Assembly: GCF_028583545.1 (NCBI RefSeq)
Contig: NZ_CP087106.1
Span: 2,610,501-2,674,500, forward strand
From: Methylobacterium sp. NMS14P
Lineage (GTDB): Bacteria > Pseudomonadota > Alphaproteobacteria > Rhizobiales > Beijerinckiaceae
Length of the DNA: 64,000 nucleotides
Reading direction: 5' to 3'
Position 1 is the stretch's first letter. Each line of letters starts with the position of its first letter. The position numbers were made by a program, and so were the translations under genes. The notes beneath the pieces are model-generated. The model ran no database searches and was not told where the DNA came from. It saw only the letters and a program-made list of their open reading frames with translations. Below, in pieces: positions 1 to 9,480 of this stretch.

Positions 1-2631
1 GTCATCGACCTCTACGAGGGGCTCGCCATCGCCGACATCCAGGCGGCCGCCGACGTGCTCCGCCCGGTCTACGAGGCGAGCGACGGCGCCGACGGCTACG
101 TCAGCCTGGAGGTCTCGCCCTACCTCGCCCTCGACACCGAGGAGACGCTGGCCGAGGCGCGGCGCCTGCACAAGGCGGTCTCGCGCGACAACCTGATGGT
201 GAAGGTGCCGGCCACGCCGCAGGGCATTCCGGCGATCCGGCAGCTGACCAGCGAGGGCATCTCGATCAACGTCACCCTGCTGTTCTCGCAGGAGGCCTAC
301 GAGGCCGTGGCCCGCGCCTTCATCGACGGTCTCGACGCGCGCGCGAAGGCCGGCCACGACGTGTCGCGGATCGCCAGCGTGGCGAGCTTCTTCATCAGCC
401 GGATCGACGTGCTGGTCGACAAGCTCCTCGACGAGAAGATCGCGCAGGCCAACGACCCGGACGAGAAGTTCGCCCTGGAGCAGCTCAAGGGCAAGGTGGC
501 GATCGCCAACGCCAAGCTGGCCTACCAGCGCTACAAGACGATCTTCGCCGAATCCAAGTGGACCGCCCTGGCCGAGAAGGGCGCCAAGGCGCAGCGCCTG
601 CTCTGGGCCTCCACGGGCGTGAAGAACAAGGCCTACTCCGACGTCCTCTACGTCGAGGAGCTGATCGGGCCGAACACCGTCAACACGATGCCGCCCGCCA
701 CCATGGACGCGTTCCGCGACCACGGCGTGGTGCGGGCGACGATCGAGGAGGACGTGCCGGGCGCCGAGGCGGTGATGAGCCGCCTCGCCCGGGCCGGGAT
801 CGACATCGAGGCGGTCGCCGAGCAGCTGGTGAAGGAGGGCGTGCAGCTCTTCATCGACGCCGCCGACAACCTGCTGGGCGCCGTCGCCGGCAAGCGCGTC
901 GCGCTGCTGGGGCACCGGCTGGACGGCCAGAGCCTCGCCATGGACGACACCCTGGCGACCGAGGCGAAGAAGGCCGTCGAGTCCTGGCGTGCCAGCGGGT
1001 CGATCCGCCGGCTCTGGGCGGGCGACGCCTCGGTCTGGTCCGGCCACGACGAGGCGAGCTGGCTCGGCTGGCTGCACATCGTCGAGGAGGAGCTCGAGAA
1101 GGCCGCCGACTACGCCGCCTTCTCCGACTGGGTGAGGGCGCAGGGCTTCACCGACGCGGTCGTGCTCGGCATGGGCGGGTCGAGCCTCGGCCCGGAGGTC
1201 CTGAGCCTGACCTACGGCCAGCGCGAGGGATTCCCGAAGCTCCAGATCCTCGACTCGACTCACCCGGATCAGGTGCGCGCCCTGGAGGCGAGCATCGACC
1301 TGGCCAAGACGCTGTTCATCGTCGCGTCCAAGTCCGGCTCGACCCTGGAGCCGAACGTCTTCCGCGACTACTTCCTGGCCCGCGCCAAGGCGGTGCTCGG
1401 CGACCGGGCCGGCGACCACTTCGTGGCCGTGACCGATCCGGGCTCCGACATGGAGCGCGCCGCGCAGGCGGACAACTTCAAGAAGATCTTCTACGGCGTG
1501 AAGCAGATCGGCGGGCGCTACTCGGTGCTTTCCGCCTTCGGCCTCGTGCCGGCCGCCGCCATGGGCCTCGACGTGAAGGCGCTCCTCGAGACCGCCCGCA
1601 TCATGGTCCGCTCCTGCGGCCCGGCCGTGCCGCCGGCCGTGAACCCGGGCGTCCTGCTGGGTACGGCCATCGGAGCCGCGGCGCTCGCCGGCCGCGACAA
1701 GGTGACGACCGTCGCCTCCCCGGCGATCGCGAGCTTCGGCGCCTGGGCCGAGCAGCTGATCGCGGAATCGACCGGCAAGCAGGGCAAGGGCCTCGTGCCG
1801 GTGGATGGCGAGCCGGTCGGCGTTCCGGCGGTCTACGGCCACGACCGGTTCTTCATCTACCTCCGCCTCGACGGCAACGCCGAGGCCTCGCAGGACGAGG
1901 CCCTGCGCGCCCTGGAGCGGGACGGCCACCCGATCGCCCGCATCACTCTGGATTCGATCGAGCAGCTGCCGCAGGAATTCTACCGCCTGGAGATGGCCAC
2001 CGCGGTGGCCGGCGCGGTGATCGGGATCAACCCGTTCGACCAGCCCGACGTCGAGGCCAGCAAGGTCGAGACCAAGAAGCTGTTCGCCGAGGCCGAGGCG
2101 AAGGGCGCCCTCCCCGCCGAGACGCCGCTCTACGAGGACGACTGGGTGGCGCTCTACGCCGATCCGCGGAACGCCGACGCCCTCAAGCCGGCCGCCGAGG
2201 GGCTCGAGGCCGCGATCAAGGCGCAGATCGGACGCCTGAAGGACGGCGATTACCTGGGGCTCCTGGCCTACGTCCCGCGCGACGCCGAGGCCGCCGCCAT
2301 CCTGCAGGAGCCGCGGATCGCCGTGCGCGACGCCCGCAAGGTCGCGACCTGCCTGGAATTCGGGCCGCGGTTCCTCCACTCGACCGGCCAGGCCTACAAG
2401 GGCGGCCCGGACACCGGCGTGTTCCTGCAGATCACTTCGGACGCTGCGGAGGACTTGCCGATCCCGGGCCGGAAGCTCGGGTTCAGCACCGTCGTCGCGG
2501 CGCAGGCGCGGGGGGACTTCGCCGTCCTCGCCGAGCGCGGCCGACGGGCGCTGCGGGTCCATCTCAAGGGCGGCGACACGAAGGCCGGCCTCGTCCGGGT
2601 CGCGGCAGCCCTGAAGATGGCGGTCGTCTAG
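1..2631 (+). CDS. bifunctional transaldolase / glucose-6-phosphate isomerase (5' end cut by window)
   Basis: A fusion of two cytosolic sugar-phosphate enzymes. The reading frame is open from base 1, so the start lies outside; 876 residues are visible. The first ~290 visible residues are transaldolase (non-oxidative pentose phosphate pathway), with the Schiff-base lysine in MVKVPAT (codon at 202-204) and the downstream SINVTLLFS strand. From about visible residue 320 the protein is phosphoglucose isomerase: [20 protein letters not shown], the long [20 protein letters not shown] block and [10 protein letters not shown]. Such fusions of about 950 residues are known in methylotrophic and acetic-acid alphaproteobacteria, so roughly 70 residues are probably missing here. 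gnd and pgl follow on the same strand, making a pentose-phosphate gene group. Function is certain at family level; balance of the two activities cannot be read from sequence. Confidence 0.95.
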   Translation, partial: VIDLYEGLAIADIQAAADVLRPVYEASDGADGYVSLEVSPYLALDTEETLAEARRLHKAVSRDNLMVKVPATPQGIPAIRQLTSEGISINVTLLFSQEAYEAVARAFIDGLDARAKAGHDVSRIASVASFFISRIDVLVDKLLDEKIAQANDPDEKFALEQLKGKVAIANAKLAYQRYKTIFAESKWTALAEKGAKAQRLLWASTGVKNKAYSDVLYVEELIGPNTVNTMPPATMDAFRDHGVVRATIEEDVPGAEAVMSRLARAGIDIEAVAEQLVKEGVQLFIDAADNLLGAVAGKRVALLGHRLDGQSLAMDDTLATEAKKAVESWRASGSIRRLWAGDASVWSGHDEASWLGWLHIVEEELEKAADYAAFSDWVRAQGFTDAVVLGMGGSSLGPEVLSLTYGQREGFPKLQILDSTHPDQVRALEASIDLAKTLFIVASKSGSTLEPNVFRDYFLARAKAVLGDRAGDHFVAVTDPGSDMERAAQADNFKKIFYGVKQIGGRYSVLSAFGLVPAAAMGLDVKALLETARIMVRSCGPAVPPAVNPGVLLGTAIGAAALAGRDKVTTVASPAIASFGAWAEQLIAESTGKQGKGLVPVDGEPVGVPAVYGHDRFFIYLRLDGNAEASQDEALRALERDGHPIARITLDSIEQLPQEFYRLEMATAVAGAVIGINPFDQPDVEASKVETKKLFAEAEAKGALPAETPLYEDDWVALYADPRNADALKPAAEGLEAAIKAQIGRLKDGDYLGLLAYVPRDAEAAAILQEPRIAVRDARKVATCLEFGPRFLHSTGQAYKGGPDTGVFLQITSDAAEDLPIPGRKLGFSTVVAAQARGDFAVLAERGRRALRVHLKGGDTKAGLVRVAAALKMAVV

Positions 2632-2793
2632 CCGCCCCGGACCGGCGGCGGGGTGCTTCCCGGCCCGCCGCCGGGCCGCCGCGGCAGGCCTCGTCCCGCG
2701 AGCGGGCGAGGCGCGCGGATCGCCTGTGACGTCGGTGAAGCCGTAGGGGCCTGACCCTCGCCGCGCGGGGGCAATCGGTAAGGAAGGGCAGCA

Positions 2794-3771
2794 ATGCAAC
2801 TCGGCATGATCGGCCTCGGCCGGATGGGCGGCAACATCGTCCGGCGTCTCCTGCGCGACGGGCATACCGCCGTGGTGTTCGACCAGAACCCGGCGGCCGT
2901 CGCCGCCCTGGTCGAGGCCGGCGCGGTCGGCGCGTCGAGCCTGGAGGATCTGGTCTCCAAGCTGGAGGTGCCGCGCGCGGCCTGGGTGATGCTGCCGGCC
3001 GGGGCGATCACCGAGCAGACCGTCGAGGCGCTCTCGGGGCTGATGCAGGCGGACGACTGCATCATCGACGGCGGCAACTCCTTCTACGGCGACGATGTCC
3101 GCCGCGGGGCCGCCCTGAAGGAGAAGGGCCTGCACTACGTGGATGTCGGCACCTCGGGCGGCGTCTGGGGCCTGGAGCGCGGCTACTGCATGATGATCGG
3201 CGGCGACAAAGAGGCGGTCGACCGCCTCGACCCGATCTTCAAGACCCTGGCGCCCGGCATCGGCGACATCCCGAAGACGCCGAACCGCGAGGGGCGCGAC
3301 CCCCGCGCCGAGCAGGGCTACATCCACGCGGGGCCGACCGGCGCCGGCCACTTCGTCAAGATGGTCCATAACGGCATCGAGTACGGCCTGATGCAGGCCT
3401 ACGCGGAGGGTTTCGACATCCTCCGCCACGCCAACGCGTCCGACCTGCCGGCCGAGCGCCGCTTCGATCTCAACATGGGCGACATCGCCGAGGTCTGGCG
3501 CCGCGGCAGCGTCGTCTCGTCCTGGCTACTCGACCTGACCGCCCAGGCGCTCGCGGGCGACGAGCAGCTCACCGACTTCTCCGGCTACGTCGAGGACTCG
3601 GGCGAGGGCCGCTGGACCATCAACGCCGCCGTCGAGGAGGGCGTCCCGGCGACGGTGCTCTCCGCCGCCCTCTACCGCCGCTTCCGCTCCCGCGAGCACG
3701 CGAGCTACGCCGACAAGCTGCTCTCGGCGATGCGCAAGGGCTTCGGCGGCCACCAGGAGCCGAAGGGCTGA
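2794..3771 (+). CDS. gnd: 6-phosphogluconate dehydrogenase, decarboxylating (short form)
   Basis: Oxidises and decarboxylates 6-phosphogluconate to ribulose 5-phosphate in the oxidative pentose phosphate pathway. The N-terminus carries the nucleotide-binding GLGRMGGN (residues 8-15). The substrate site shows [23 protein letters not shown] and the catalytic lysine in [16 protein letters not shown]. At 325 residues it belongs to the short YqeC-like class rather than the ~470-residue enterobacterial class; short members often prefer NAD, but cofactor choice is inference. A clear ribosome site (AAGGAAGG) precedes the ATG. It sits 162 bp after the tal-pgi fusion and 55 bp before pgl, so the three probably act as one pathway unit. 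No zwf is present in the window. Confidence 0.93.
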   Translation: MQLGMIGLGRMGGNIVRRLLRDGHTAVVFDQNPAAVAALVEAGAVGASSLEDLVSKLEVPRAAWVMLPAGAITEQTVEALSGLMQADDCIIDGGNSFYGDDVRRGAALKEKGLHYVDVGTSGGVWGLERGYCMMIGGDKEAVDRLDPIFKTLAPGIGDIPKTPNREGRDPRAEQGYIHAGPTGAGHFVKMVHNGIEYGLMQAYAEGFDILRHANASDLPAERRFDLNMGDIAEVWRRGSVVSSWLLDLTAQALAGDEQLTDFSGYVEDSGEGRWTINAAVEEGVPATVLSAALYRRFRSREHASYADKLLSAMRKGFGGHQEPKG

Positions 3772-3826
3772 GCGGGACGCCCGCAGGCCGACCTGTCCGA
3801 CCCCCGAAGCCGCAGGGCCCGAACCC

Positions 3827-4558
3827 ATGAGCCTTCCCGTCGGAACCCACGTCCTGAAGGATCCGGAGGCGGTCGCTCGCGAGGCGGCCGAGCGGATCAT
3901 CGTGGCCTGCGGCGAGAGCCGGTCCGAGCGGATCGCGCTCTGCCTCTCGGGCGGCTCGACGCCCAAGGTGCTGTACGGCCTGCTCGCCGGGCCGGACTAC
4001 GCGGCCCGGGTGCCGTGGGAGCGGATTCACTGGTTCTTCGGGGACGACCGCGCCGTGCCTTGGGACGATCCGCGCAGCAACGTCCGGATGGTCCGGGAGG
4101 CGTTCGGCCACGGGTCCCGGATCCCGCCGACGCATCTCCACTTCATCCCGTCCGACGCGGGCCCGGAGGCGGGCGCCCGCGCCTACGAGCGGACGCTCCT
4201 CGACTTCTACGGCGCCGAGCGCCTCGATCCCGCCCGGCCGCTGTTCGACCTCGTGCTGCTCGGCCTCGGCGAGGACGGCCACACCGCCTCGCTGTTTCCC
4301 GGCAAGCCCGCCGTCGACGAGACCCGGCGGCTCGTCGCCGCCGTGCCGGAGGCCGGCCTGGAGCCGTTCGTCCCCCGGGTCAGCCTGACGCTGCCGACGC
4401 TCGCGTCCTCCCGGCACGTGCTGTTCCTCGTCACCGGGGCCGGCAAGCGGGCGCCGCTGGCCCGGCTGGCCGCCGGCGAGTCCCTGCCCGCCGGGCGCGT
4501 GACCAGCACCGGCGCCGTGGCGTGGCTGCTCGACGAGGCCGCCGCCGGTCAAATCTGA
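3827..4558 (+). CDS. pgl: 6-phosphogluconolactonase
   Basis: Hydrolyses 6-phosphoglucono-1,5-lactone to 6-phosphogluconate, the step before Gnd. The 243-residue protein has the family landmarks in order: CLSGGSTPKVLY, the FFGDDRAVP strand-turn, and LGLGEDGHTASLFPG with the catalytic-site histidine. The length is normal for the DevB/SOL-type enzymes. Order tal-pgi, gnd, pgl on one strand with short gaps suggests co-transcription. A 247-bp stretch (4559-4805) without a recognisable gene separates it from the next gene. Confidence 0.93.
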   Translation: MSLPVGTHVLKDPEAVAREAAERIIVACGESRSERIALCLSGGSTPKVLYGLLAGPDYAARVPWERIHWFFGDDRAVPWDDPRSNVRMVREAFGHGSRIPPTHLHFIPSDAGPEAGARAYERTLLDFYGAERLDPARPLFDLVLLGLGEDGHTASLFPGKPAVDETRRLVAAVPEAGLEPFVPRVSLTLPTLASSRHVLFLVTGAGKRAPLARLAAGESLPAGRVTSTGAVAWLLDEAAAGQI

Positions 4559-4805
4559 CCGTCGATCCTGCTACCCGCGGACGGCCCGTCCGCGCGCGTG
4601 GCTGTGCTTCGCCACCAGGGTCGGGATTCCGGCGTCAGTCTCGCGAGGATGACGGCACCCTCGCAACCGGATTTCCCGCGCGCGTGGTTTCGCGCAATGA
4701 TCTTGCCGTCGGGCGCCATATCGCGCTCGAGAACGCAACCCGCCGGTTCCGGGCCTCGGATATCCTTCGCGCAGCCTCGTGAAGGGCACCGAAGGAGACC
4801 GGCCG

Positions 4806-5327
4806 ATGCCGCAGACCACGACCCCGACCGACGTCGAGGCGATGATGGCGAACCTCGCCCGCTCCGCGCGCCGCTCGCCGGAGGCCTATCTGGCCTCGGC
4901 CCGGGCGACCCTGGTGCGCCTGCTGGCCCAGCCGGACCTGCTCGATCCGTCGCGGCTGGTCGGCCGGGGGCCCGGCCTGAGCCGGAACCTCCTGTTCGGC
5001 ACCGAGGCGATCAGCGTCTGGGCGATGGTCTGGGCGCCCGGCACGGTCACGCCGGTCCACGACCATCACTGCTCGTGCTGTTTCGGCCTGCTGCGCGGCA
5101 GCCTGCGGGAGACGTGGTACCGCCCGATCAGCGAGACCCACGCGGTGGCGACGCGGGACGTCGTCCGCGCGCCCGGCTTCGTCGCCTGCATGATGCCCTC
5201 GGGACCCAACCTGCACCGGATCGCGAACGATGGGCCGGAGGCGGCCGTCTCGATCCACGTCTACGGCTACGACCACCGGGCGCAGGACTCGTCGATCCAC
5301 CGGACCTACGCGGTGGCGGCGGGCTGA
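4806..5327 (+). CDS. cysteine dioxygenase (cupin)
   Basis: Adds O2 to L-cysteine giving cysteine sulfinate. The 173-residue protein carries the iron ligands of the family: His85 and His87 in PVHDHHCSCC and His137 in LHRIAN, with the substrate-binding SRN before them. Counting from the second histidine, a cysteine (Cys92) falls exactly where mammalian CDO has Cys93. A tyrosine in IHVYG (Tyr153) matches CDO Tyr157, so the thioether cofactor pair seems present; many bacterial homologues lack the cysteine. The ATG at 4806 is chosen because an AAGGAG lies 9 bases upstream; an upstream GTG at 4779 would put that ribosome site inside the gene. It converges on an Lrp-type regulator resembling the cysteine-responsive DecR. 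Confidence 0.85.
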   Translation: MPQTTTPTDVEAMMANLARSARRSPEAYLASARATLVRLLAQPDLLDPSRLVGRGPGLSRNLLFGTEAISVWAMVWAPGTVTPVHDHHCSCCFGLLRGSLRETWYRPISETHAVATRDVVRAPGFVACMMPSGPNLHRIANDGPEAAVSIHVYGYDHRAQDSSIHRTYAVAAG

Positions 5328-5349
5328 GTCCCGCCGCGGCGCGGCCGCG

Positions 5350-5811
5350 TCACGCCACGTAGATCGTCGGGACGGCGGTCGTGTACTTCATCTCCTCCAT
5401 GGCGATGGAGGAGGACAGGTTCGAGAAGTCGAGCTTGGCGATGAGGCGCTGGTAGACCGCGTCGTAGGCCTCGATATCCGGGACGACGATCCGCAGCAGG
5501 TAGTCGATCTCGCCGGTCAGGCGCCACGCCTCGACGATCTCCGGGAAGCCGGCGACCACCCGCCGGAACGCGTCCGACCAGTCGGCGGCGTGGCGCGGCG
5601 CCTTGACGGCCACGAACACCGTGGTGGGGACGTTGACCTTGCGGCGGTCCACCAGGGCGACCCGGCGGCGGATCACCCCGGAGGCCTCCAGCTTCTTCAC
5701 CCGCCGCCAGCACGGCGCCGCGCTGATGCCGACCTGCTCGGCGAGCTCGGCCACCGGGAGGGTCGCGTCCTGCTGGAGGAGATCGAGGATCTTCCGGTCC
5801 ACGGCGTCCAT
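5350..5811 (-). CDS. Lrp/AsnC family transcriptional regulator, DecR-like
   Basis: A 153-residue DNA-binding regulator. The N-terminal winged helix-turn-helix (about residues 5-60) reads LAEQVGISAAPCWRRVKKLE, followed by the AsnC ligand-binding beta-alpha-beta domain (about 65-150). Two features recall E. coli DecR (YbaO), which responds to cysteine: the PCWRR recognition helix and the C-terminal SSSIAMEEMKYTT segment. It is convergent with the cysteine dioxygenase gene (22 bp between stops) and lies 35 bp downstream of the dCTP deaminase gene on the same strand, so it may be read through from it. A role in cysteine sensing is inference from similarity and neighbourhood. Confidence 0.88.
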   Translation of the reverse strand: MDAVDRKILDLLQQDATLPVAELAEQVGISAAPCWRRVKKLEASGVIRRRVALVDRRKVNVPTTVFVAVKAPRHAADWSDAFRRVVAGFPEIVEAWRLTGEIDYLLRIVVPDIEAYDAVYQRLIAKLDFSNLSSSIAMEEMKYTTAVPTIYVA

Positions 5812-5846
5812 GCGAGCGATGCTCCCGTCGGCGGGTCCGGACCGGA

Positions 5847-6971
5847 CTACAGGGCGAAGTGCTTCGACAGCTTGAGCCCCTGGGCCTGGTAGTTCGAGCC
5901 GGCGCCCGCCCCGTAGAGCGTCTCCGGCAGGTCGAGCATCCGCTCGTAGACGAGGCGGCCGACGATCTGCCCGTCCTCCAGGAGGAAGGGCACGTCGCGG
6001 GAGCGGACCTCCAGCACGGCCCGCGCGCCCGCGCCGCCGGCCCCGGCATAGCCGAAGCCCGGGTCGAAGAAGCCCGCGTAGTGGACGCGGAACTCGCCCA
6101 CCAGGGGATCGAACGGCACCATCTCGGCGGCGTGGTCCGGCGGGACCTGCACCGCCTCCTTGGAGGCCAGGATGTAGAACTGGCCGGGATCGAGGATCAG
6201 GCTGCCCGACCCGTCGGCCGCGAGGGGCTCCCAGAAATCCGCGGCCCGGTGGCGGCCGGGGGCGTCCACGTCCACGAGGCCGGTGTGGCGCTTCGCCCGG
6301 TAGCCGATCAGGCCGTCGAAGCCGGCGAGGTCCACCGACACCGCCACGCCGCCCTGGAAGGACGGGTTGCCGGCGTCGACCAGGGCCGAGCGGGCGTGCA
6401 GCAGGCCGAGCTCGGTCTCGGTCAGCCGCGGCGCCCCGCGGCGGAAGCGGATCTGCGACAGCCGCGAGCCGCTGCGCACGAGGACCGGGAAGGTGCGCGG
6501 CGAGATCTCCGCGTAGAGCGGCCCGTCGTAGCCGGGCTCGACCTGGTCGAAGGCCTCGCCCCGGTCGGTGATCACGCGGGTGAAGACGTCGATGCGCCCG
6601 GTCGAGCTCTTCGGGTTCGCGGCCGCCGCGAGGTCGGCCGGCAGGGCGAGGCTCTCCTGAAGCTCCGCGATGTAGACGCAGCCCGTCTCCAGGACAGCGC
6701 CCGGGCGCAGGTCCACGGCGTGCAGCGACAGCCGGTCGACGCAGGCCTGGACCGTCCGTCCCGAGCCGGGCAGGAAGCTCGTCCGCACCCGGTAGGCCTT
6801 GGCGCCCAGGCGCAGGTCGAGGCTCGCGGGCTGGATCTGATCGGCTGCGAAGGGGCTCGCGGTCCGGATGGCGCCCGCCTGCGCGAGGGCGGCGATCGCC
6901 TGGGCCGGCAGGATGCCCGACCGGCCGTCCGCGCTCGACTCGGCGGCTCCCGTGGCTGCGCCCGCGTTCAT
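5847..6971 (-). CDS. dcd: 2'-deoxycytidine 5'-triphosphate deaminase, double-length alphaproteobacterial type
   Basis: Deaminates dCTP to dUTP for thymidylate synthesis. The 374-residue protein is about twice the length of the E. coli enzyme and looks like two dUTPase-fold halves. The first half (to about residue 200) has QPASLDLRLG and SSTGRIDVFTRVI; the second has VSVDLAGFDGLIGYRAKR, DPGQFYILASKEAV and FDPGFGYAG. This double architecture is a recognised family in alphaproteobacteria. It faces away from apaG with a 256-bp gap that must hold both promoters, and its product frame ends 35 bp before the Lrp gene. Family assignment is firm; whether both halves are catalytic cannot be told. Confidence 0.88.
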   Translation of the reverse strand: MNAGAATGAAESSADGRSGILPAQAIAALAQAGAIRTASPFAADQIQPASLDLRLGAKAYRVRTSFLPGSGRTVQACVDRLSLHAVDLRPGAVLETGCVYIAELQESLALPADLAAAANPKSSTGRIDVFTRVITDRGEAFDQVEPGYDGPLYAEISPRTFPVLVRSGSRLSQIRFRRGAPRLTETELGLLHARSALVDAGNPSFQGGVAVSVDLAGFDGLIGYRAKRHTGLVDVDAPGRHRAADFWEPLAADGSGSLILDPGQFYILASKEAVQVPPDHAAEMVPFDPLVGEFRVHYAGFFDPGFGYAGAGGAGARAVLEVRSRDVPFLLEDGQIVGRLVYERMLDLPETLYGAGAGSNYQAQGLKLSKHFAL

Positions 6972-7227
6972 CGCGCCCCTGACTCCCTCGCGCGCCCCGG
7001 CAGGTCCGCGTCACTCCGATCAGCGTTGTCCGCCGGGACCCGCTAACGCGGGCTTAACCGCTTCCGGAGGCCCGGTCATGCCGGCGCCGCGCCCGGCGGG
7101 TCGCCGCGCCGCGCGAGGTAGTCCGCCGCAATTGACGGCGATTCCGCCGCCCACTACCACCGGCCAGGAAGCGCGTTCCATTCGGCTTCAACGAGTCGTA
7201 CCGTCCGAAGAAGGGCCAATTAGGGCG

Positions 7228-7620
7228 ATGTACAAGGCCGAGACGCGGGGAATAAGTGTGACGGTCCAGTCTCGTTTCGTCGAGGAGGAGTCCTCGCCGA
7301 CCGAGAGCCGGTATTTCTTCGCCTACACGGTCGAGATCGTGAACAACGGCAGCGAGCAGGTCCAGCTGCGCTCGCGCCACTGGCGGATCATCGACGGCCA
7401 CGGGGCCTGCCAGGAAGTCCGCGGCACCGGCGTGGTCGGCAAGCAGCCGGTGCTGGAGCCGGGCGAGTCCTTCTGCTACACCAGCGGCTGTCCGCTCAAC
7501 ACGCCCGACGGGTTGATGGCCGGCAGCTACACCATGGCGACGGTGGCCGGCGAGAGCTTCGAGGCCGAGATCCCCGCCTTCTCCCTCGACAGCCCGCACG
7601 TCCGCCGCAGCCTGCACTGA
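7228..7620 (+). CDS. apaG: ApaG family protein (DUF525)
   Basis: Small beta-sandwich protein of the ApaG family, 130 residues, the usual length. The family core is visible: YFFAYTVEIVNNGSEQVQL, RHWRIIDGHG, the glycine-rich EVRGTGVVGKQPVLEPGE and TPDGLMAGSY. Members are linked to cobalt tolerance and stress, but the biochemical role is not settled. The ATG at 7228 is chosen because homology begins at once (MYKAETRGISVTV); the open frame extends further upstream without similarity. argE follows 34 bp later behind a strong ribosome site. Confidence 0.9.
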   Translation: MYKAETRGISVTVQSRFVEEESSPTESRYFFAYTVEIVNNGSEQVQLRSRHWRIIDGHGACQEVRGTGVVGKQPVLEPGESFCYTSGCPLNTPDGLMAGSYTMATVAGESFEAEIPAFSLDSPHVRRSLH

Positions 7621-7654
7621 GGTCCCGGCCCGGGGCCTCGCCCCGGAGGAACCC

Positions 7655-8824
7655 ATGTCCGCGACCGGCGAGCGGCTGAGCCCGCTCGACATGCTCGCCC
7701 GCCTCGTGTCCTTCGACACGGAGAGCGACAAGTCCAACCTCGCCCTGATCGACGCCGTCTGCGCCTATCTCGACGGCTGGGACGTCCCGTACCTGCGCCT
7801 CCCGAACGCGGCGGGCGACAAGGCCGCCATCCTCGCCACGGTCGGCCCGATGGTCGACGGCGGCACCGTCCTGTCCGGCCATACCGACGTGGTGCCGGTC
7901 GCGGGCCAGGCCTGGACCGGCGACCCGTTCACCCTGCGCGTCGCCGACGGTCGGGCCTACGGACGGGGCGCGGTCGACATGAAGGGCTTCGACGCGCTGG
8001 CCCTGGCCCTGGTGCCGGACATGATCGCCGCCGGCCTGACGCGGCCGATCCACATCCTGCTCTCCTACGACGAGGAGACGACCTGCCTCGGCTCCATGGA
8101 CGGGATCGCGCGGTTCGGCGCCGGGCTGCCCCGGCCGGCCGCGGTGATCGTCGGCGAGCCCACCGGGATGGAGGTGGCGGACGCCCACAAGAGCATCGTC
8201 ACCTGCCTCACGACGGTCCACGGCCACGAGGCCCATTCCGCCCGCCCCGCCCTCGGCGCGAACGCCGTGTCGGCGGCCTGCGACCTCGTCGCCGGCCTCA
8301 ACCGGATCGCCGACCTGATGATCGAGCGCGGCGACCGGTCCGGGCGGTTCGACCCGGCCTCGACCACGGTGCATGTCGGGACGATCCAGGGCGGCACCGC
8401 CCGCAACATCCTCGCCAAGGAGTGCCGCTTCCTCTGGGAGTACCGCGGCCTGCCGGATCTCGACCCGGCCGAGATCCCGCGGCTGTTCGCGGTCGAGGTC
8501 GAGCGGGTCACCCGCGAGCGCCTCAACCGCTACGGCGAGTTCGGGCGGATCGAGACCCTGGAGGAGGTCGACATCCCCGGCCTCGCCCCGGAGCCGGGCT
8601 CTGCGGCCGAGCGCCTCTGCCTGCGCCTCGCCGAACGCAACCGCACCGTCGCGGTCCCCTACGCCACGGAAGCCGGGCGGTTCCAGGCTGCGGGACTCCC
8701 GACAGTGGTCTGCGGCCCCGGCGACATCGCCCAGGCGCACCAGCCGGACGAGTTCATCACCCTCGACGCCCTGGGCCAGGGGGAGCAGTTCCTGCGCAAA
8801 CTGATCGAGGCCCGCGCGTCATGA
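7655..8824 (+). CDS. argE: acetylornithine deacetylase (M20 family)
   Basis: Removes the acetyl group from N2-acetylornithine to give ornithine in arginine biosynthesis; cytosolic and metal dependent. The 389-residue protein shows the M20 signatures: [29 protein letters not shown] with the bridging aspartate, [10 protein letters not shown] with the catalytic glutamate pair, VGEPTGM and the C-terminal [15 protein letters not shown] with the last histidine. The ribosome site GGAGGA precedes the ATG. Its stop overlaps the start of the speG-like gene (ATGA), indicating translational coupling. argD and argF lie 4 kb away on the other strand, so arginine genes are near each other but not one operon. 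Confidence 0.92.
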   Translation: MSATGERLSPLDMLARLVSFDTESDKSNLALIDAVCAYLDGWDVPYLRLPNAAGDKAAILATVGPMVDGGTVLSGHTDVVPVAGQAWTGDPFTLRVADGRAYGRGAVDMKGFDALALALVPDMIAAGLTRPIHILLSYDEETTCLGSMDGIARFGAGLPRPAAVIVGEPTGMEVADAHKSIVTCLTTVHGHEAHSARPALGANAVSAACDLVAGLNRIADLMIERGDRSGRFDPASTTVHVGTIQGGTARNILAKECRFLWEYRGLPDLDPAEIPRLFAVEVERVTRERLNRYGEFGRIETLEEVDIPGLAPEPGSAAERLCLRLAERNRTVAVPYATEAGRFQAAGLPTVVCGPGDIAQAHQPDEFITLDALGQGEQFLRKLIEARAS

Positions 8825-9390
8825 ATGCGATGACCGGTATCACCATCAAGCTGCGACCGCTGGAGCGGGAGGACCTGCGCTTCGTCCACCAGCTCAACAA
8901 CAACGACAGCATCATGCGCTACTGGTTCGAGGAGGCCTACGAGTCCTTCGCGGAACTCCAGCAGCTGTACGAGCGCAACATCCACAATCAGACCGAGCGG
9001 CGCTTCATCGTGGCCGATCCGAGCGGGGAGCCGGCCGGGCTGATCGAGCTCGTCGAGATCAACCACCTGCACCGGCGCTGCGAGTTCCAGATCGCGATCC
9101 ACCCGAGCTTCCAGGGCCGCGGCTACGCCTGGCAGGCCACCCGGATCGCCATGGATTACGCGTTCAGCGTGCTCAACATCCACAAGCTCTACCTGCACGT
9201 CGACCGGGACAATGCCCGGGCCGTGCGGATCTACGAGCGTTGCGGCTTCCACCCCGAGGGCGTGCTGAAGGACGAGTTCTTCGTGAACGGGCGCTACCGC
9301 GACGCCGTGCGGATGTGCCTGTTCCAGCCCGAATACCTGAGGGCCCGCGGCGGGGGCGGCGACATCGCGGAGCCCGTCCTGAAGGTCTGA
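8821..9390 (+). CDS. speG: spermidine N1-acetyltransferase-like GNAT
   Basis: A 189-residue GNAT acetyltransferase. From residue 7 on it matches E. coli SpeG closely as recalled from family knowledge: [50 protein letters not shown] and the acetyl-CoA loop [10 protein letters not shown]. The C-terminal [21 protein letters not shown] and [10 protein letters not shown] follow. SpeG acetylates spermidine and spermine to limit polyamine toxicity. The start codon overlaps the argE stop (ATGA), so translation is coupled to ornithine formation, and ornithine is the polyamine precursor; a metabolic link is an inference from this overlap. The last ~15 residues are glycine-rich and not conserved. Confidence 0.87.
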   Translation: MNAMTGITIKLRPLEREDLRFVHQLNNNDSIMRYWFEEAYESFAELQQLYERNIHNQTERRFIVADPSGEPAGLIELVEINHLHRRCEFQIAIHPSFQGRGYAWQATRIAMDYAFSVLNIHKLYLHVDRDNARAVRIYERCGFHPEGVLKDEFFVNGRYRDAVRMCLFQPEYLRARGGGGDIAEPVLKV

Positions 9391-9438
9391 ACCGGGTCCG
9401 GTTCGCCGCCCGCGGACGCCGTCGACCCGAAACGACGC

Positions 9439-9466
9439 GGGGGAGGAGCCCGTCGGCCCCTCCCCC
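9439..9466. terminator. candidate bidirectional terminator between speG and the repeat-rich protein gene
   Basis: An 8-bp perfect stem (GGGGGAGG pairing with CCTCCCCC) with a 12-base loop, placed between two convergent genes. There is no clear T tract on either side. Confidence 0.5.
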
Positions 9467-9480
9467 CACGCGCACGCCGC

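Noticed and set aside
2661..2676. Terminator after the tal-pgi fusion (GGCCCG with CGGGCC)
   Set aside because: The stem is only 6 bp in very GC-rich DNA, there is no T tract, and gnd follows as part of the same pathway group.
558..2729. 723-codon frame overlapping the tal-pgi fusion in another plus-strand frame
   Set aside because: The translation is Arg/Gly/Pro-rich with no family similarity, while the overlapped frame is a clear enzyme; a GC-rich shadow.
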